Below are positions 49,688-58,872 of a DNA stretch of 64,000 bases, piece by piece (the stretch's first letter is position 1; each line of letters starts with the position of its first letter). Location of the stretch: assembly GCF_023094245.1 (NCBI RefSeq), contig NZ_JALMEW010000002.1, forward strand, positions 310,001-374,000, given 5' to 3'. A program made the position numbers and the translations under genes. The DNA comes from Halomonas getboli. Its GTDB lineage: Bacteria > Pseudomonadota > Gammaproteobacteria > Pseudomonadales > Halomonadaceae. The notes under the pieces were generated by a model. The model was not told where the DNA came from, ran no database searches, and saw nothing but the letters and a program-made list of their open reading frames with translations.

Positions 49688-52147
49688 TCAGACGCTGGCC
49701 AGCACTCCCTCGCGCGCATTCACCTCCTCGGCGTCCATCGGGCGCAGACGCACCGGCACCGACTTCGAGGCCGGCGTATTGCTGCGGGCATCCCGATGAT
49801 CCAGCGGAATCAGGTCGTTGGTTTCCGGATAATACGCCGCCAGGCAGCCGCTCGGAATGTCGTAGGCCTTGAGCCGAAAGCCCGACATGCCACGCTCAAG
49901 GCCATCCTCGCTGGCCGTCTCCAGCCGCACACGCTGGCCTTCGGTGAAGCCGAGCGCCTCAAGATCCTGGGGGCTGATCATCACCACCATGCGGGTGCCG
50001 TAGACATCTCGATAGCGGTCATCCTCCGAATAGACGGTGGTATTGAACTGATCATGCCCCCGCAGGGTAATCAGCAGGAAGACGCTATTCCTGTCGAGCG
50101 TCTCGTGAGTGACCTTGTCGAGGCCCGGCTCATCGGCGCCCAGCCCATCGGGGAACAGGAAGTTGGCGCGCCCGCTGTCGGTCGGCCAGATGCGCTCTCG
50201 AGGCGGCGTCCGGATGCGAAAGCCTCCCTCGGCCAGACGCGCATTGTAGTCGGGGAAAATCTGCGGGAAGACCGCCTCGATGCGATCCCGGATGCGGGCA
50301 TAGTCCGCCTGCAGCCAGTCCCAATCCAGGGAAGGGTGCGCCGGCAGCGTCGCCTTGGCCAGCTGACAGGTGATGGCGATTTCCGATGGCAGCGAGGGGT
50401 CGGCCGGGGCGAGCATGCCGCGCGACGGCGAGACGTTGCACATGCCGTCCTCGACGCTTGTCACCTGCTCCGCGCCCTGGCCGTCGGGGCCTGCCTGACG
50501 ATCACGCTCGCTGTGCCCCAGCGTCGGCAGCACCCAGCCATGCCGACCAGGATGAAGATGACTGCGATTGAGCTTCGTGGCGATGTGCACGGTCATGTCC
50601 AGCTCGCCCACACGCCGGACCACGCGTTGCTGGTCGGGGATGGCACGAAAGAAGTTGCCGCCCATGCCGATGAAGGCCTTCACCTCACCACGCAGGATGG
50701 CCTCGCAGCACTCGGCCACATCATGGCCAGGGTCGCGCGGACACTGCATGTCGAAGACCCGATCGAAGGCGTCCAGCATCTCGGGCTTGGGCAGATTCTC
50801 GATCCCGACGGTACGATCCCCCTGCACGTTGGAATGGCCACGGACCGGGCAGGCCCCGGCGCCCGGACGCCCGATGTTGCCGCGCAGCAGCAGCAGGTTG
50901 ATGATCTGCTGGATGGTGTCGCCGCCCCGAGCGTGCTGGGTAATCCCCATTCCCCAGCAGCAGATGACGCGATCGGCCTCGAGATAGGTCTGTGCGGCCT
51001 GCTGCAGTGACTCACGCGACAGACCGGACATGCCGACCAGGTCGTCCCACGACAGCGCCCGACAGTAATCGGCGAAGGCCTCGAAGCCATGGCAGTGCTG
51101 GGCAATGAAGGCGTGGTCGAGGTAGCCCGCGGCATGCGGATCGTCGCGGCGACGCGCATCGTCCGCCTCGATGACGTACTTGCACATCGCCTGGATCGCG
51201 GCCAGGTCACCGCCGATTCGCAGCTGATGGTACTGGGTACAGATCTCCGTGCCCTCGCGCCCCAGCATGTCCTTCGCGGACTGCGGGTCGGCGAAGCGTA
51301 TCAGCGCCCGCTCGCGCAGGGGATTGAAGCTGACGATCTCGGCCCCGCGAGCGCGAGCCGCGTGCAGGTCTCCCAGCATGCGAGGGCTGTTCGTGCCGCT
51401 GTTCTGGCCGAAGATGAAGATGGCATCCGCCTGGGAGAAGTCGTCGAGATTCACCGTGGCCTTGCCCAGGCCGATGGACTCCGGCAGCGCCCGCGACGTG
51501 GTCTCGTGGCACATGTTGGAGCAATCGGGAAAGTTGTTGGTGCCGTACAGGCGCCCCAGCAACGAGAACAGGAAGGCCGCCTCGTTGGACGTGCGCCCCG
51601 AGGTGTAGAACTCGACCTGATTCGGACTCTCGTAACCCTTCAACCGCTGGCCGATTTCCGCATAGGCCGCCGCCCAGGAAGCGGGAACGTAGCGATCCTG
51701 CTCGGCGTCATAGCGAAGCGGGCGCGTCAGCCGCCCCTCGCGCTCCAGCTGATGATCCGTCCACTCGCGCAGTTCGCTCAGCGTATGGTCGGCAAGGAAA
51801 CGATCCTCGAGGCGCTTGCTCGTGGCCTCCCACGCCAGTGCCTTGGCGCCGTTCTCGCAAAAATTCGCCCGCTTGGGCTTGTCGCCATTCGGCCAGGCGC
51901 AGCTGGGGCAGATGAAGCCGTCGGGCTGATTCATCTTCAGCAAGCCGAGATGGCCCTTGACGGGCAGGTGCTCCGACCACAGGAACGTCTCGACGGCCTT
52001 GAGGGAGGGCCATCCACCCCCCGGGGGCGTGCCCAGCTGGCTACCGGCAAGCCCCGGGTCCAGGTCGGGCGCGTGTGCCCCCTTGGTGCCGAAGGCGACG
52101 TGCGGCGGCGTCGTATCGGACGACGTCGAGGAAGAGGAATCGGACAT
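49688..52147 (-). CDS. FdhF/YdeP-family molybdopterin oxidoreductase
   Basis: 819 residues with the molybdopterin oxidoreductase fold. GFICPSCAWPNG (Cys80, Cys83) with a nearby NFCENG suggests an iron-sulfur site. The catalytic segment FPDCSNMCHETTS and FGQNSGTNSPRML, GGNIGRPGAGACPVRGHSNVQGDRT bind the bis-MGD cofactor. The C-terminal domain TPxRERIWPTDSGRANFLFP and LRGHDQFNTT are typical of YdeP, an acid-resistance protein of unknown reaction in E. coli. The ATG at 52147 follows GGAG. It appears monocistronic. Confidence 0.9.
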   Translation of the reverse strand: MSDSSSSTSSDTTPPHVAFGTKGAHAPDLDPGLAGSQLGTPPGGGWPSLKAVETFLWSEHLPVKGHLGLLKMNQPDGFICPSCAWPNGDKPKRANFCENGAKALAWEATSKRLEDRFLADHTLSELREWTDHQLEREGRLTRPLRYDAEQDRYVPASWAAAYAEIGQRLKGYESPNQVEFYTSGRTSNEAAFLFSLLGRLYGTNNFPDCSNMCHETTSRALPESIGLGKATVNLDDFSQADAIFIFGQNSGTNSPRMLGDLHAARARGAEIVSFNPLRERALIRFADPQSAKDMLGREGTEICTQYHQLRIGGDLAAIQAMCKYVIEADDARRRDDPHAAGYLDHAFIAQHCHGFEAFADYCRALSWDDLVGMSGLSRESLQQAAQTYLEADRVICCWGMGITQHARGGDTIQQIINLLLLRGNIGRPGAGACPVRGHSNVQGDRTVGIENLPKPEMLDAFDRVFDMQCPRDPGHDVAECCEAILRGEVKAFIGMGGNFFRAIPDQQRVVRRVGELDMTVHIATKLNRSHLHPGRHGWVLPTLGHSERDRQAGPDGQGAEQVTSVEDGMCNVSPSRGMLAPADPSLPSEIAITCQLAKATLPAHPSLDWDWLQADYARIRDRIEAVFPQIFPDYNARLAEGGFRIRTPPRERIWPTDSGRANFLFPDGLGADEPGLDKVTHETLDRNSVFLLITLRGHDQFNTTVYSEDDRYRDVYGTRMVVMISPQDLEALGFTEGQRVRLETASEDGLERGMSGFRLKAYDIPSGCLAAYYPETNDLIPLDHRDARSNTPASKSVPVRLRPMDAEEVNAREGVLASV

Positions 52148-52299
52148 GCCAGGCTCCATACACAGGTGAGTGAGTGTCCTTCTCGAATCAGCCCCCCTCC
52201 ACACCATAAGGGACAGCCTGGGCCGTGCAAAATCCGGGAGCGCCAACGTCAGGCCGCCATGCAGCCCCCTGACCATGGCGCACGCCGGGGCCCTGACGA

Positions 52300-52929
52300 T
52301 CAGCTCGAGCCGGCCGACAGCGCCCTCAGGGTCAGGTAGCCGCCCGCCAGCCGGGTCGCGGTCGTCACCAGGCAGGCCGCGGCGAAGACGACCGCCAGCA
52401 GCGGAAAGTGCCCCGGCCACAGGCAGAAGGCCACCAGCGCCAGCAGCGTCTCCGTGCCTTCGGTCAGGCCGCTCAGGTAATAGAACGCCTTGCGCGGAAA
52501 GCGCGGCCGGTCCAGCGCATGGCGGGCGGCCATGATGGCGAAGGCCAGAAACGACGTGCCGGTGCCGATGAAGGCGAACAGCAGCAGGCTCGCGGCCAGG
52601 GCGTTGGCGGCCGGGTCGGCCAGGGCGAAGCCCAGCACCACGGCGGCGTAGAAGACGAAGTCCAGGCCGATATCGAGGAAACCGCCGGCGTCGCTGGCGT
52701 GATCGGTCAGCCGCGCCAGGGCACCGTCCAGGCCGTCGCCCAGCCGATTGAGCAGGATCACCGCCAGAGCGGCGCCGTAGGCCTCCATGGCCAGCAGCGG
52801 CAGCGCCAGCATGCCGACCAGGAAGGCCACCACGGTCACCTGATCCGGCCGCACGCCGATCTTCGCAAGCCCCCGGGCCAGCCATCTCAGCGGCCGCTGG
52901 GTCAGCGGCATGGTCCAGCGATCGAGCAT
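52300..52929 (-). CDS. CDP-alcohol phosphatidyltransferase family protein
   Basis: 209 residues, about six membrane helices. The family signature D-G-x2-A-R-x8-G-x3-D-x3-D is present as DGALARLTDHASDAGGFLDIGLD. It transfers a CDP-diacylglycerol (or CDP-linked) headgroup; the acceptor is not identifiable. Its ATG overlaps the stop codon of the flavoprotein upstream (TGATG), so the two are coupled. Confidence 0.9.
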   Translation of the reverse strand: MLDRWTMPLTQRPLRWLARGLAKIGVRPDQVTVVAFLVGMLALPLLAMEAYGAALAVILLNRLGDGLDGALARLTDHASDAGGFLDIGLDFVFYAAVVLGFALADPAANALAASLLLFAFIGTGTSFLAFAIMAARHALDRPRFPRKAFYYLSGLTEGTETLLALVAFCLWPGHFPLLAVVFAAACLVTTATRLAGGYLTLRALSAGSS

Positions 52930-55172
52930 CAGGCGTCTCCTTTCGCGTCACTCTCGTCTCGTCTGTCGCTCCCGTCGCGCTCCCCCTTCCCCTCGGCGCG
53001 CCCCTCGCCCCGGCGCCAGGCGAAATAGCGCTCGAGCCAGGCCAGCAGCCGTGCCGGCTTGTGGGCGTTCTTCCACACCCCGGCGGTGGCCTTCACCGCC
53101 TCGCTGCGGGTCGGATAGGGATGCACGGTGCCGAGCAGCTTGTTGAGCCCGATGCCGTGGGTCATCGCCAGGGTGAACTCGGCCAGCATCTCGCCGGCGC
53201 CCAGGCCGACCAGGGTGGCGCCCAGCAGGCGGTCGCGCCCCGGCACGGTGAGCACCTTGACGAAGCCGTCGCGCCGGCCGTCGGCGATGGCGCGGTCGAG
53301 CTCGGACAGCGCGTAGCGGGTCACCTCGACCTCGATGCCGCGCTCGCGGGCCTCGCGCTCGCTGAGGCCGACCCGCGCCACCTCCGGGTCGGTGAAGGTC
53401 ACCGCCGGCAGCGCCCGATAGCTGACCCGGAAGCGCCTGAGCTCGCCGAACAGGGCGTTGACCGCGGCATGCCAGGCCTGGTGCGCCCCGGCATGGGTCA
53501 GCTGGAAGGGCCCGGCCACGTCACCGCAGGCCCAGACGTTGGGCAGCACCGAGCGCAGCGTCTCGTCCACCGCCAGGGTGCCGTCCGGGGCGGTCTCGAC
53601 GCCCAGCGCCTCGAGCCCCAGGCCGGACACGTTGGCGCGCCGCCCCACCGCCACCAGCAGCCGGTCGAAGGGCAGCGTGTCGAGGCGCGTATCGCCGGCC
53701 TCATTGCCCTGGCCGATCTCGACCTCGAGGCCGTGGCCACCGTCGTCGAGCGCGATCACCCGCAGCGCCTTGGCCGTCAGGCGCACCTCGACGCCCTCCT
53801 CGCGCAGCCGGTCGGCCACCGCCTCGGCGGCGTCCTCGTCCTCCCGGGGAAGCAGCTGGCCGCCCAGCTCCACCAGGGTCACCCGGCTGCCCAGCCGGGC
53901 GAAGCTCTGGCCCAGCTCGCAGCCGATAGGCCCGCCGCCCAGCACCAGCAGGCGCTCGGGCAGCGCCTGGAGCTGCCAGAGGGTGTCCGAGGTCAGCGGC
54001 TCGGCCTGCTCGATGCCCGGCAGCGGCGGCACCCAGGGCGAGGCGCCGCTGGCGATGATCACATGGCGCGCGGTGATCACCCGCTCGCTTTCGCCTTCGG
54101 ATACGCGAATCCGCCAGGGATCGTCCAGCCGTGCCTCGCCCTGGACGACCTCGACGCCGAGCCCCTCGTAGCGCTCGCGGCTGTCGTGGGGCTCGATCTC
54201 GCGAATCGCCTCGCGCACGTGGGCCATCACGGCGGCGAAATCGACGCTCGGCTCGCCGGCGGTAACGCCGTAGCGCGGCGCCCGGCGCACCTCCTCGGCG
54301 GCCCGCGCCGCGCGGATCAGCGCCTTGGAGGGCACACAGCCGGTATTGAGGCAGTCGCCGCCCAGCCGGTCGCGCTCCACCAGTGCCACCCGGGCCTTCA
54401 CCGCGGCGGCGATGTAGCTCGCCACCAGCCCGGCCGAACCGCCGCCGATCACCACGATGTCGTGATCGAAGCGCGCCGGCCGGGAGAATCGCCGGGCCAG
54501 CCGGCGCCGCTTAACCAGGCCCACCAGCCCCCGGGCCAGCCAGGGAAAGACCCCGACCAGGGCGAAGGACAGGATCAGCCCCGGCGACAGGATGCCGGCC
54601 AGCGACTCGAGGTCGCCGAGCTCGCGGCCGGCATTCACGTAGACCGCGGTGCCCGGCAGCATGCCCAGCTGGCTGACCCAATAGAAGGTGGTCAGCCGCA
54701 TCCGCGTCAGGCCCATCACCAGGTTGATGACGAAGAACGGAAACAGCGGGATCAGCCGCAGGGTGAAGAGATAGAAGGCGCCCTCACGCCGGATGCCGGC
54801 GTTGACGCGTTCGAGCTGGGCGGCGAAGCGCCGCTCCAGCGGCGCGCGGGCCAGGGTGCGGGCGATCAGCGCCGCCAGGGTCGCGCCCAGGCTGCTGGCG
54901 AACGAGATCAGCACCAGCCCCCAGCCGAAGCCGAACAGCGCCCCGCCGAGCAGCGTCAGCAGCGCCGCCCCCGGCAACGACAGCGCTGCCATTGCCACGT
55001 AGAGGGCGAAGAAGCCGCCGGCCAAGGTCAGCGGGTCCTCGGCCAGCCAGGCCTGGAAGCGGACCTGCTCGGCCTTGAGATGATCCAGCGTCAGCAGTTG
55101 ATCGGCACCGGAGAGAAAGAAGGCGGCGAAGGCGAGAATGATCAGGCCCAGCAGCAGGCGTCGCTTGGTCAA
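52929..55172 (-). CDS. VTT (DedA-like) membrane domain fused to pyridine-nucleotide disulfide oxidoreductase
   Basis: 747 residues. The first 230 form a SNARE-associated/VTT (TVP38/DedA) membrane domain, including LPGAALLTLLGGALFGFGWG and RLIPLFPFFVINLVMG. A flavin NAD(P)-disulfide reductase of mercuric-reductase type follows: GGGSAG at 243-248, redox Cys274/Cys279 (GGDCLNTGCVPSK), GGGPIGCELGQ, ACGDVAGPFQLTHAG and HPYPTRSE. No mer genes are near and there is no C-terminal CC motif or HMA domain, so mercury reduction is not supported. A TTG start at 55172 is chosen for its AGGGAGA; GTG at 55226 is an alternative. Confidence 0.88.
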   Translation of the reverse strand: MTKRRLLLGLIILAFAAFFLSGADQLLTLDHLKAEQVRFQAWLAEDPLTLAGGFFALYVAMAALSLPGAALLTLLGGALFGFGWGLVLISFASSLGATLAALIARTLARAPLERRFAAQLERVNAGIRREGAFYLFTLRLIPLFPFFVINLVMGLTRMRLTTFYWVSQLGMLPGTAVYVNAGRELGDLESLAGILSPGLILSFALVGVFPWLARGLVGLVKRRRLARRFSRPARFDHDIVVIGGGSAGLVASYIAAAVKARVALVERDRLGGDCLNTGCVPSKALIRAARAAEEVRRAPRYGVTAGEPSVDFAAVMAHVREAIREIEPHDSRERYEGLGVEVVQGEARLDDPWRIRVSEGESERVITARHVIIASGASPWVPPLPGIEQAEPLTSDTLWQLQALPERLLVLGGGPIGCELGQSFARLGSRVTLVELGGQLLPREDEDAAEAVADRLREEGVEVRLTAKALRVIALDDGGHGLEVEIGQGNEAGDTRLDTLPFDRLLVAVGRRANVSGLGLEALGVETAPDGTLAVDETLRSVLPNVWACGDVAGPFQLTHAGAHQAWHAAVNALFGELRRFRVSYRALPAVTFTDPEVARVGLSEREARERGIEVEVTRYALSELDRAIADGRRDGFVKVLTVPGRDRLLGATLVGLGAGEMLAEFTLAMTHGIGLNKLLGTVHPYPTRSEAVKATAGVWKNAHKPARLLAWLERYFAWRRGEGRAEGKGERDGSDRRDESDAKGDA

Positions 55173-55312
55173 GTCGGTCTCCCTGTTCCATGGTGAGGTA
55201 ACGCCCTGTGAGTCGTCGCCGGGCACTTCCCCTTACACTGGCGGTCAATCGCGTGTAAGGAAAGCCGTTCGCGACCGACCCATCGTCATCGCTCGTGGAG
55301 GAGATTCCCATC

Positions 55313-55939
55313 ATGACAGTCAACCGCATGATTCGCCTGCCCGCCCTGCTGCTCGCGGCCGCGTTCGCCGTTCCCGCGGCCGCCGAGTCCGACGGCACCG
55401 CCACCGAGAGCGCCGTGTTCGGCGGCGGCTGCTTCTGGTGCGTGGAACAGGCCTTCGACGAGGTCGACGGCGTGGTCGCGACGACCTCGGGCTTCTCCGG
55501 CGGCGAGGTGAAAAATCCCAGCTACGAGCAGGTCTCGGCCGGCGGCACCGGCCATATCGAGGTGGTGAAGGTGGACTACGATCCCGCCACGGTCGACTAC
55601 CGCACCCTGCTCTACGTCTTCTGGCGCAATATCGACCCCTTCGCGGTGGGCCGTCAGTTCTGCGACAAGGGCGCGACCTACCAGAGCGTCATCTTCGTCA
55701 TGGGCGACGAGCAGCGCGCGTTAGCCGAGGCCAGTCGCGACGCCGTGGCCGAACGCTTCGGCCGCGAGATCGGCACCCAGATCCGCGACTTCACGGCCTT
55801 CTACCCGGCCGAGGACTACCACCAGGACTTCTACGAAAAGAATCCGGTGCGCTACCACTTCTACAAGTCGGCCTGCGGGCGTGCCGATCGGCTGGAGGAG
55901 GTCTGGGGCGACGAGGCGTCGGCTCACGCCATGCCCTGA
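55313..55939 (+). CDS. msrA: Peptide-methionine (S)-S-oxide reductase with signal peptide
   Basis: 208 residues. An N-terminal signal peptide (MIRLPALLLAAAFAVPAAA, cleavage after AAA) predicts export, unusual for MsrA. The catalytic Cys40 is in GGGCFWCVEQAF with Cys43. DYRTLLYVFWRNIDPFAVGRQFCDKG and the resolving-Cys tail FYKSACGR are present. GGAGGAG precedes the ATG strongly. Its stop overlaps the 3' end of the convergent MFS gene by 16 bp. Confidence 0.95.
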   Translation: MTVNRMIRLPALLLAAAFAVPAAAESDGTATESAVFGGGCFWCVEQAFDEVDGVVATTSGFSGGEVKNPSYEQVSAGGTGHIEVVKVDYDPATVDYRTLLYVFWRNIDPFAVGRQFCDKGATYQSVIFVMGDEQRALAEASRDAVAERFGREIGTQIRDFTAFYPAEDYHQDFYEKNPVRYHFYKSACGRADRLEEVWGDEASAHAMP

Positions 55940-57138
55940 GCCGACGCCTCTTTCGCCGCCCGCCGGCGCTCCCCGCGACGCAGCCGCCAGGCCAGCGTCA
56001 GGGTAACGAGCAGCACCAGGCCGCCGCCCAGCACCACGCCCGGCCAGTGTCCCGCGCGCCAGAACGGTTCGAGCCACACGCCGCCGAGGCTGGCGCCGAC
56101 ATAGTAGAACACCAGATAGAGCGCCGAGGCGCTGCCGCGGGCCCGCCTGGCCTGGCGCCCCACCCAGCCCGAGGCCATGGAGTGGGCCAGGAAGAAGCCG
56201 AAGGCGGCCAGCGTCAGCCCGACCAGGATGACCGGCAATGAAGGCGCCAGCGTCAGCGCCATGCCCGCGGCCAGCAGCAGCGTGCCGAGCGCCATGCAGG
56301 TCGGCGGCGAGGCGCGACGCACCAGGCGGCCGGACAGCGACGAACCCAGGGTGCCGCCCAGATAGGTCAGGAACAAGAGTCCCAGCAGGCGCGCGTCCAG
56401 CGAGAACGGCGCATCCGCCAGGCGGAAGGTCAGGTAGCTGTAGAGGTTGATGAAGACCAGGAAGTTGAGTCCGCCCAGCAGGTAGGCGCCGCGCAGCTCG
56501 GGCTGGCGCAGGTGCCCGGCCATGTCGGCCAGCGCCTCGCTCAGCCGAAAACGACGCGGCGCGAAGCCGCGGGCCGGCGGCAGCAGCCACCAGAACAGCG
56601 CCACGCCGGCCAGCGTCAGGCCGCCGACCCACAGGAAGCTCGCCGAGACCCCGGCCGATTCCGCGGCCCAGCCACCGATCACCCGCCCCGAGATGCCGCC
56701 CAGCGAGTTGGCGGCGATGTAGAGCCCCACCGCCGGCAGCATGGCCGAGCGCTCGAACTCGTCGCCCATCCAGGCGATCGCCACCGCCGGCAGCCCGCCC
56801 AGCACGAACCCCTGGACCACGCGCAGCGCCAGCAGCGTCTCGAAGCCCGGCACGACCGCCAGCGCCAGCGACAGCCCGCCCCCGGCCAGCAGCGTCAGGC
56901 GCATGATGCCGCCGCGGCCGATGGCGTCCGACAGCGGGCCGAACACCAGCAGTGCCGCCGCCAGCGACAGCGTGGCCAGCGACATCGCCAGGTTGGCGAC
57001 CAGCGTCGAGACGCCGTGGGCCTGGTGCAGCGAGGGCAGCAGCGGCTGCACCACATAGAGATTCAGAAACACGAGGAAGGAGCCCAGGCACAGGGCCAGG
57101 GTCGCGCGCCACCAGGCGCGACTGTGAGCGTCGATCAT
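55924..57138 (-). CDS. MFS transporter (YnfM-like)
   Basis: 404 residues with 12 predicted membrane helices. The motif between helices 2 and 3 is FGPLSDAIGRGGIM and there is a second in the C half. Substrate unknown; YnfM-type proteins have been linked to drug or arabinose efflux only loosely. The ATG at 57138 follows GGAGG. It is divergent from a LysR gene as ynfM is from ynfL, so that regulator probably controls it. Confidence 0.88.
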   Translation of the reverse strand: MIDAHSRAWWRATLALCLGSFLVFLNLYVVQPLLPSLHQAHGVSTLVANLAMSLATLSLAAALLVFGPLSDAIGRGGIMRLTLLAGGGLSLALAVVPGFETLLALRVVQGFVLGGLPAVAIAWMGDEFERSAMLPAVGLYIAANSLGGISGRVIGGWAAESAGVSASFLWVGGLTLAGVALFWWLLPPARGFAPRRFRLSEALADMAGHLRQPELRGAYLLGGLNFLVFINLYSYLTFRLADAPFSLDARLLGLLFLTYLGGTLGSSLSGRLVRRASPPTCMALGTLLLAAGMALTLAPSLPVILVGLTLAAFGFFLAHSMASGWVGRQARRARGSASALYLVFYYVGASLGGVWLEPFWRAGHWPGVVLGGGLVLLVTLTLAWRLRRGERRRAAKEASAQGMA

Positions 57139-57225
57139 GAAGGCCTCCGGGTTGGCTGCCCATGATCCAGGGCGCACAATGATAAGCCAAGCAGAAGTTA
57201 ATGATGGAACTCATCGGATTCTCTT

Positions 57226-58104
57226 ATGGCCCTGCCCTTCGACCTGCGCAGCCTCGGCGTATTCCTGGCGGTGGTGGACCATGGCGGCTTCAGCGCCGCC
57301 GCCCGCTCGCTGCACCTGGCCCAGTCCGCAGTCAGCCAGACCGTCGCCAACCTGGAACATCGCCTCGAGCTCACGCTCTTTCATCGCCACGAGCGACGCA
57401 TCGCCCTGACCGCCGAGGGCGAGGCCCTGGCCGAGCATGCCCGCGACCTGCTGGCTCGGGCCGAAGCCGCGGAGCTTGCCATGCGGGAGCTTCACGGGCT
57501 GGTCAAGGGCGAGCTGCGGATCGGCATTCCCTCGATGCTGGGCTCCTACTATTTCCCGCCGCTGCTGATGGGCTTCAAGGCGCGCCATCCGGGCATCCGG
57601 CTGACGGTGGTGGAGGCCGGCGCTCGCCGCCTGCAGCGCATGATCGCCGCGGGCGAGCTGGACCTGGGGGTGGTGATCGACGACGGCGAGAGCCGCCATC
57701 TGACGCGCGAGGCGCTGGCGCGGGAAGAAATGGTGGTCTGCGTGCCCCGGGAACACCCCTTCGCCGCACGCGACAGCGTCACGCCCGAGGCCTTCTTCGC
57801 CGAGCCGCTGGTGCTGTTCCAGGATGGCTACTTTCATCGCGAGTTCATCGACGCCCTGGCGCGTGACACCGGGGCCAGCGCCAACGTCGCCTTCGAGTCG
57901 AACCTGATTCCGCTGACCAAGGCCATCGTGCGCCAGGGCTTCGGCATCACGACCTTCCTCAGGCGGGTGGTCGAGGAGCCGGAGCTGGCGGCGGTATCCT
58001 TCGACCCGCCGGCCTGGCTGGCGCTGTCGCTGGCCTGGAAGGAAGGCGCCTATCTGTCGCGGGCCGAACAGGCCTTCGTGACGTTCGTGCTGGAGAACCG
58101 CTAG
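57226..58104 (+). CDS. LysR-family transcriptional regulator (YnfL-like)
   Basis: 292 residues. Winged HTH at about 5-62 (SLGVFLAVVDHGGFSAAARSLHLAQSAVSQTVANLEHRL) and a periplasmic-binding-like effector domain after 90. LysR proteins usually regulate the divergent gene, here the MFS transporter; the 87-bp gap (57139-57225) should hold the operator, but no clean T-N11-A site was resolved. Confidence 0.92.
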   Translation: MALPFDLRSLGVFLAVVDHGGFSAAARSLHLAQSAVSQTVANLEHRLELTLFHRHERRIALTAEGEALAEHARDLLARAEAAELAMRELHGLVKGELRIGIPSMLGSYYFPPLLMGFKARHPGIRLTVVEAGARRLQRMIAAGELDLGVVIDDGESRHLTREALAREEMVVCVPREHPFAARDSVTPEAFFAEPLVLFQDGYFHREFIDALARDTGASANVAFESNLIPLTKAIVRQGFGITTFLRRVVEEPELAAVSFDPPAWLALSLAWKEGAYLSRAEQAFVTFVLENR

Positions 58105-58163
58105 GCGATGTCAGAGCGGTGCCGGCGCGCGTCGACGTGTCAGGCAGCGCCTGGCGCGAGTCC

Positions 58164-58784
58164 TCAGCCCTCGCCGCGATCGGACGGGGCGTCGTCGAGG
58201 CGCTGCGCCAGATGCACGTCGTCCAGCGGACGCCGCGCCTGCCAGTAGTAGTGGCGCCAGTAGCGATTGTCGAGGGAGGAAATCTTGACCCCGCGGGAGG
58301 TCGAGGCGTGCAGGAAGCGCCCCTGACCGACATAGATGCCAACGTGATGGTAATAGCCGGGCGGCTGGAAGAACACCAGGTCGCCGGGACGCAGGTCGTC
58401 GCGCGGCACCGCTTCGCCCTCGCGTACCTGCTGGGTGGTGGTGCGCGGCAGATCCAGGCCGAAGGCCTCGGCGAAGACGCGCTGCACCAGGGCGGAGCAG
58501 TCGATACCGTGGCGGGTGGTGCCGCCCAGCCGGTAGGGCGTGCCGAGCCAGCGCTGGTGCTCGACCAGCAGCGCCTGGCGCACCTGGGCCGGCGGCGGAT
58601 TACGCAGCCCGCGCAGCGCGAGGACAGGATTGTCGACTGGCGACATCTGCGCCCCGCCGGGCAGCCCCGGCATATCGCGGGCGAAATAATCGTCCACCGG
58701 CGGCTTCGATCCGCCGCTGCCGGCGCAACCGGTCAGCAGCAGCAATGTCAGGCCTGCGAGTGAAACGCGACTCCACGTCGACAT
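58164..58784 (-). CDS. NlpC/P60 cell-wall hydrolase lipoprotein (MepS/Spr-like)
   Basis: 206 residues. Lipobox LLTGC puts the lipid on Cys20. The NlpC/P60 triad is Cys96 (GIDCSALV), His147 (YYHHVGIY) and His159 (FLHAST). Such enzymes cut D,D or gamma-D-Glu-meso-DAP bonds in peptidoglycan. It is a single gene read toward the LysR gene end; GGGGACAGGG precedes the ATG. Confidence 0.93.
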   Translation of the reverse strand: MSTWSRVSLAGLTLLLLTGCAGSGGSKPPVDDYFARDMPGLPGGAQMSPVDNPVLALRGLRNPPPAQVRQALLVEHQRWLGTPYRLGGTTRHGIDCSALVQRVFAEAFGLDLPRTTTQQVREGEAVPRDDLRPGDLVFFQPPGYYHHVGIYVGQGRFLHASTSRGVKISSLDNRYWRHYYWQARRPLDDVHLAQRLDDAPSDRGEG

Positions 58785-58872
58785 CCCTGTCCCCTTCCCC
58801 GATCCCTGTGTGTCTTGAAGATGATGTCGGCCGGTCGGCGCCAGCCGTCGACATCATAACCAGCGTAACGGT

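Noticed and set aside
52929..55172. Mercuric reductase (merA)
   Set aside because: No HMA domain, no C-terminal CC, no merR/T/P nearby; the core similarity is to the wider disulfide reductase family.
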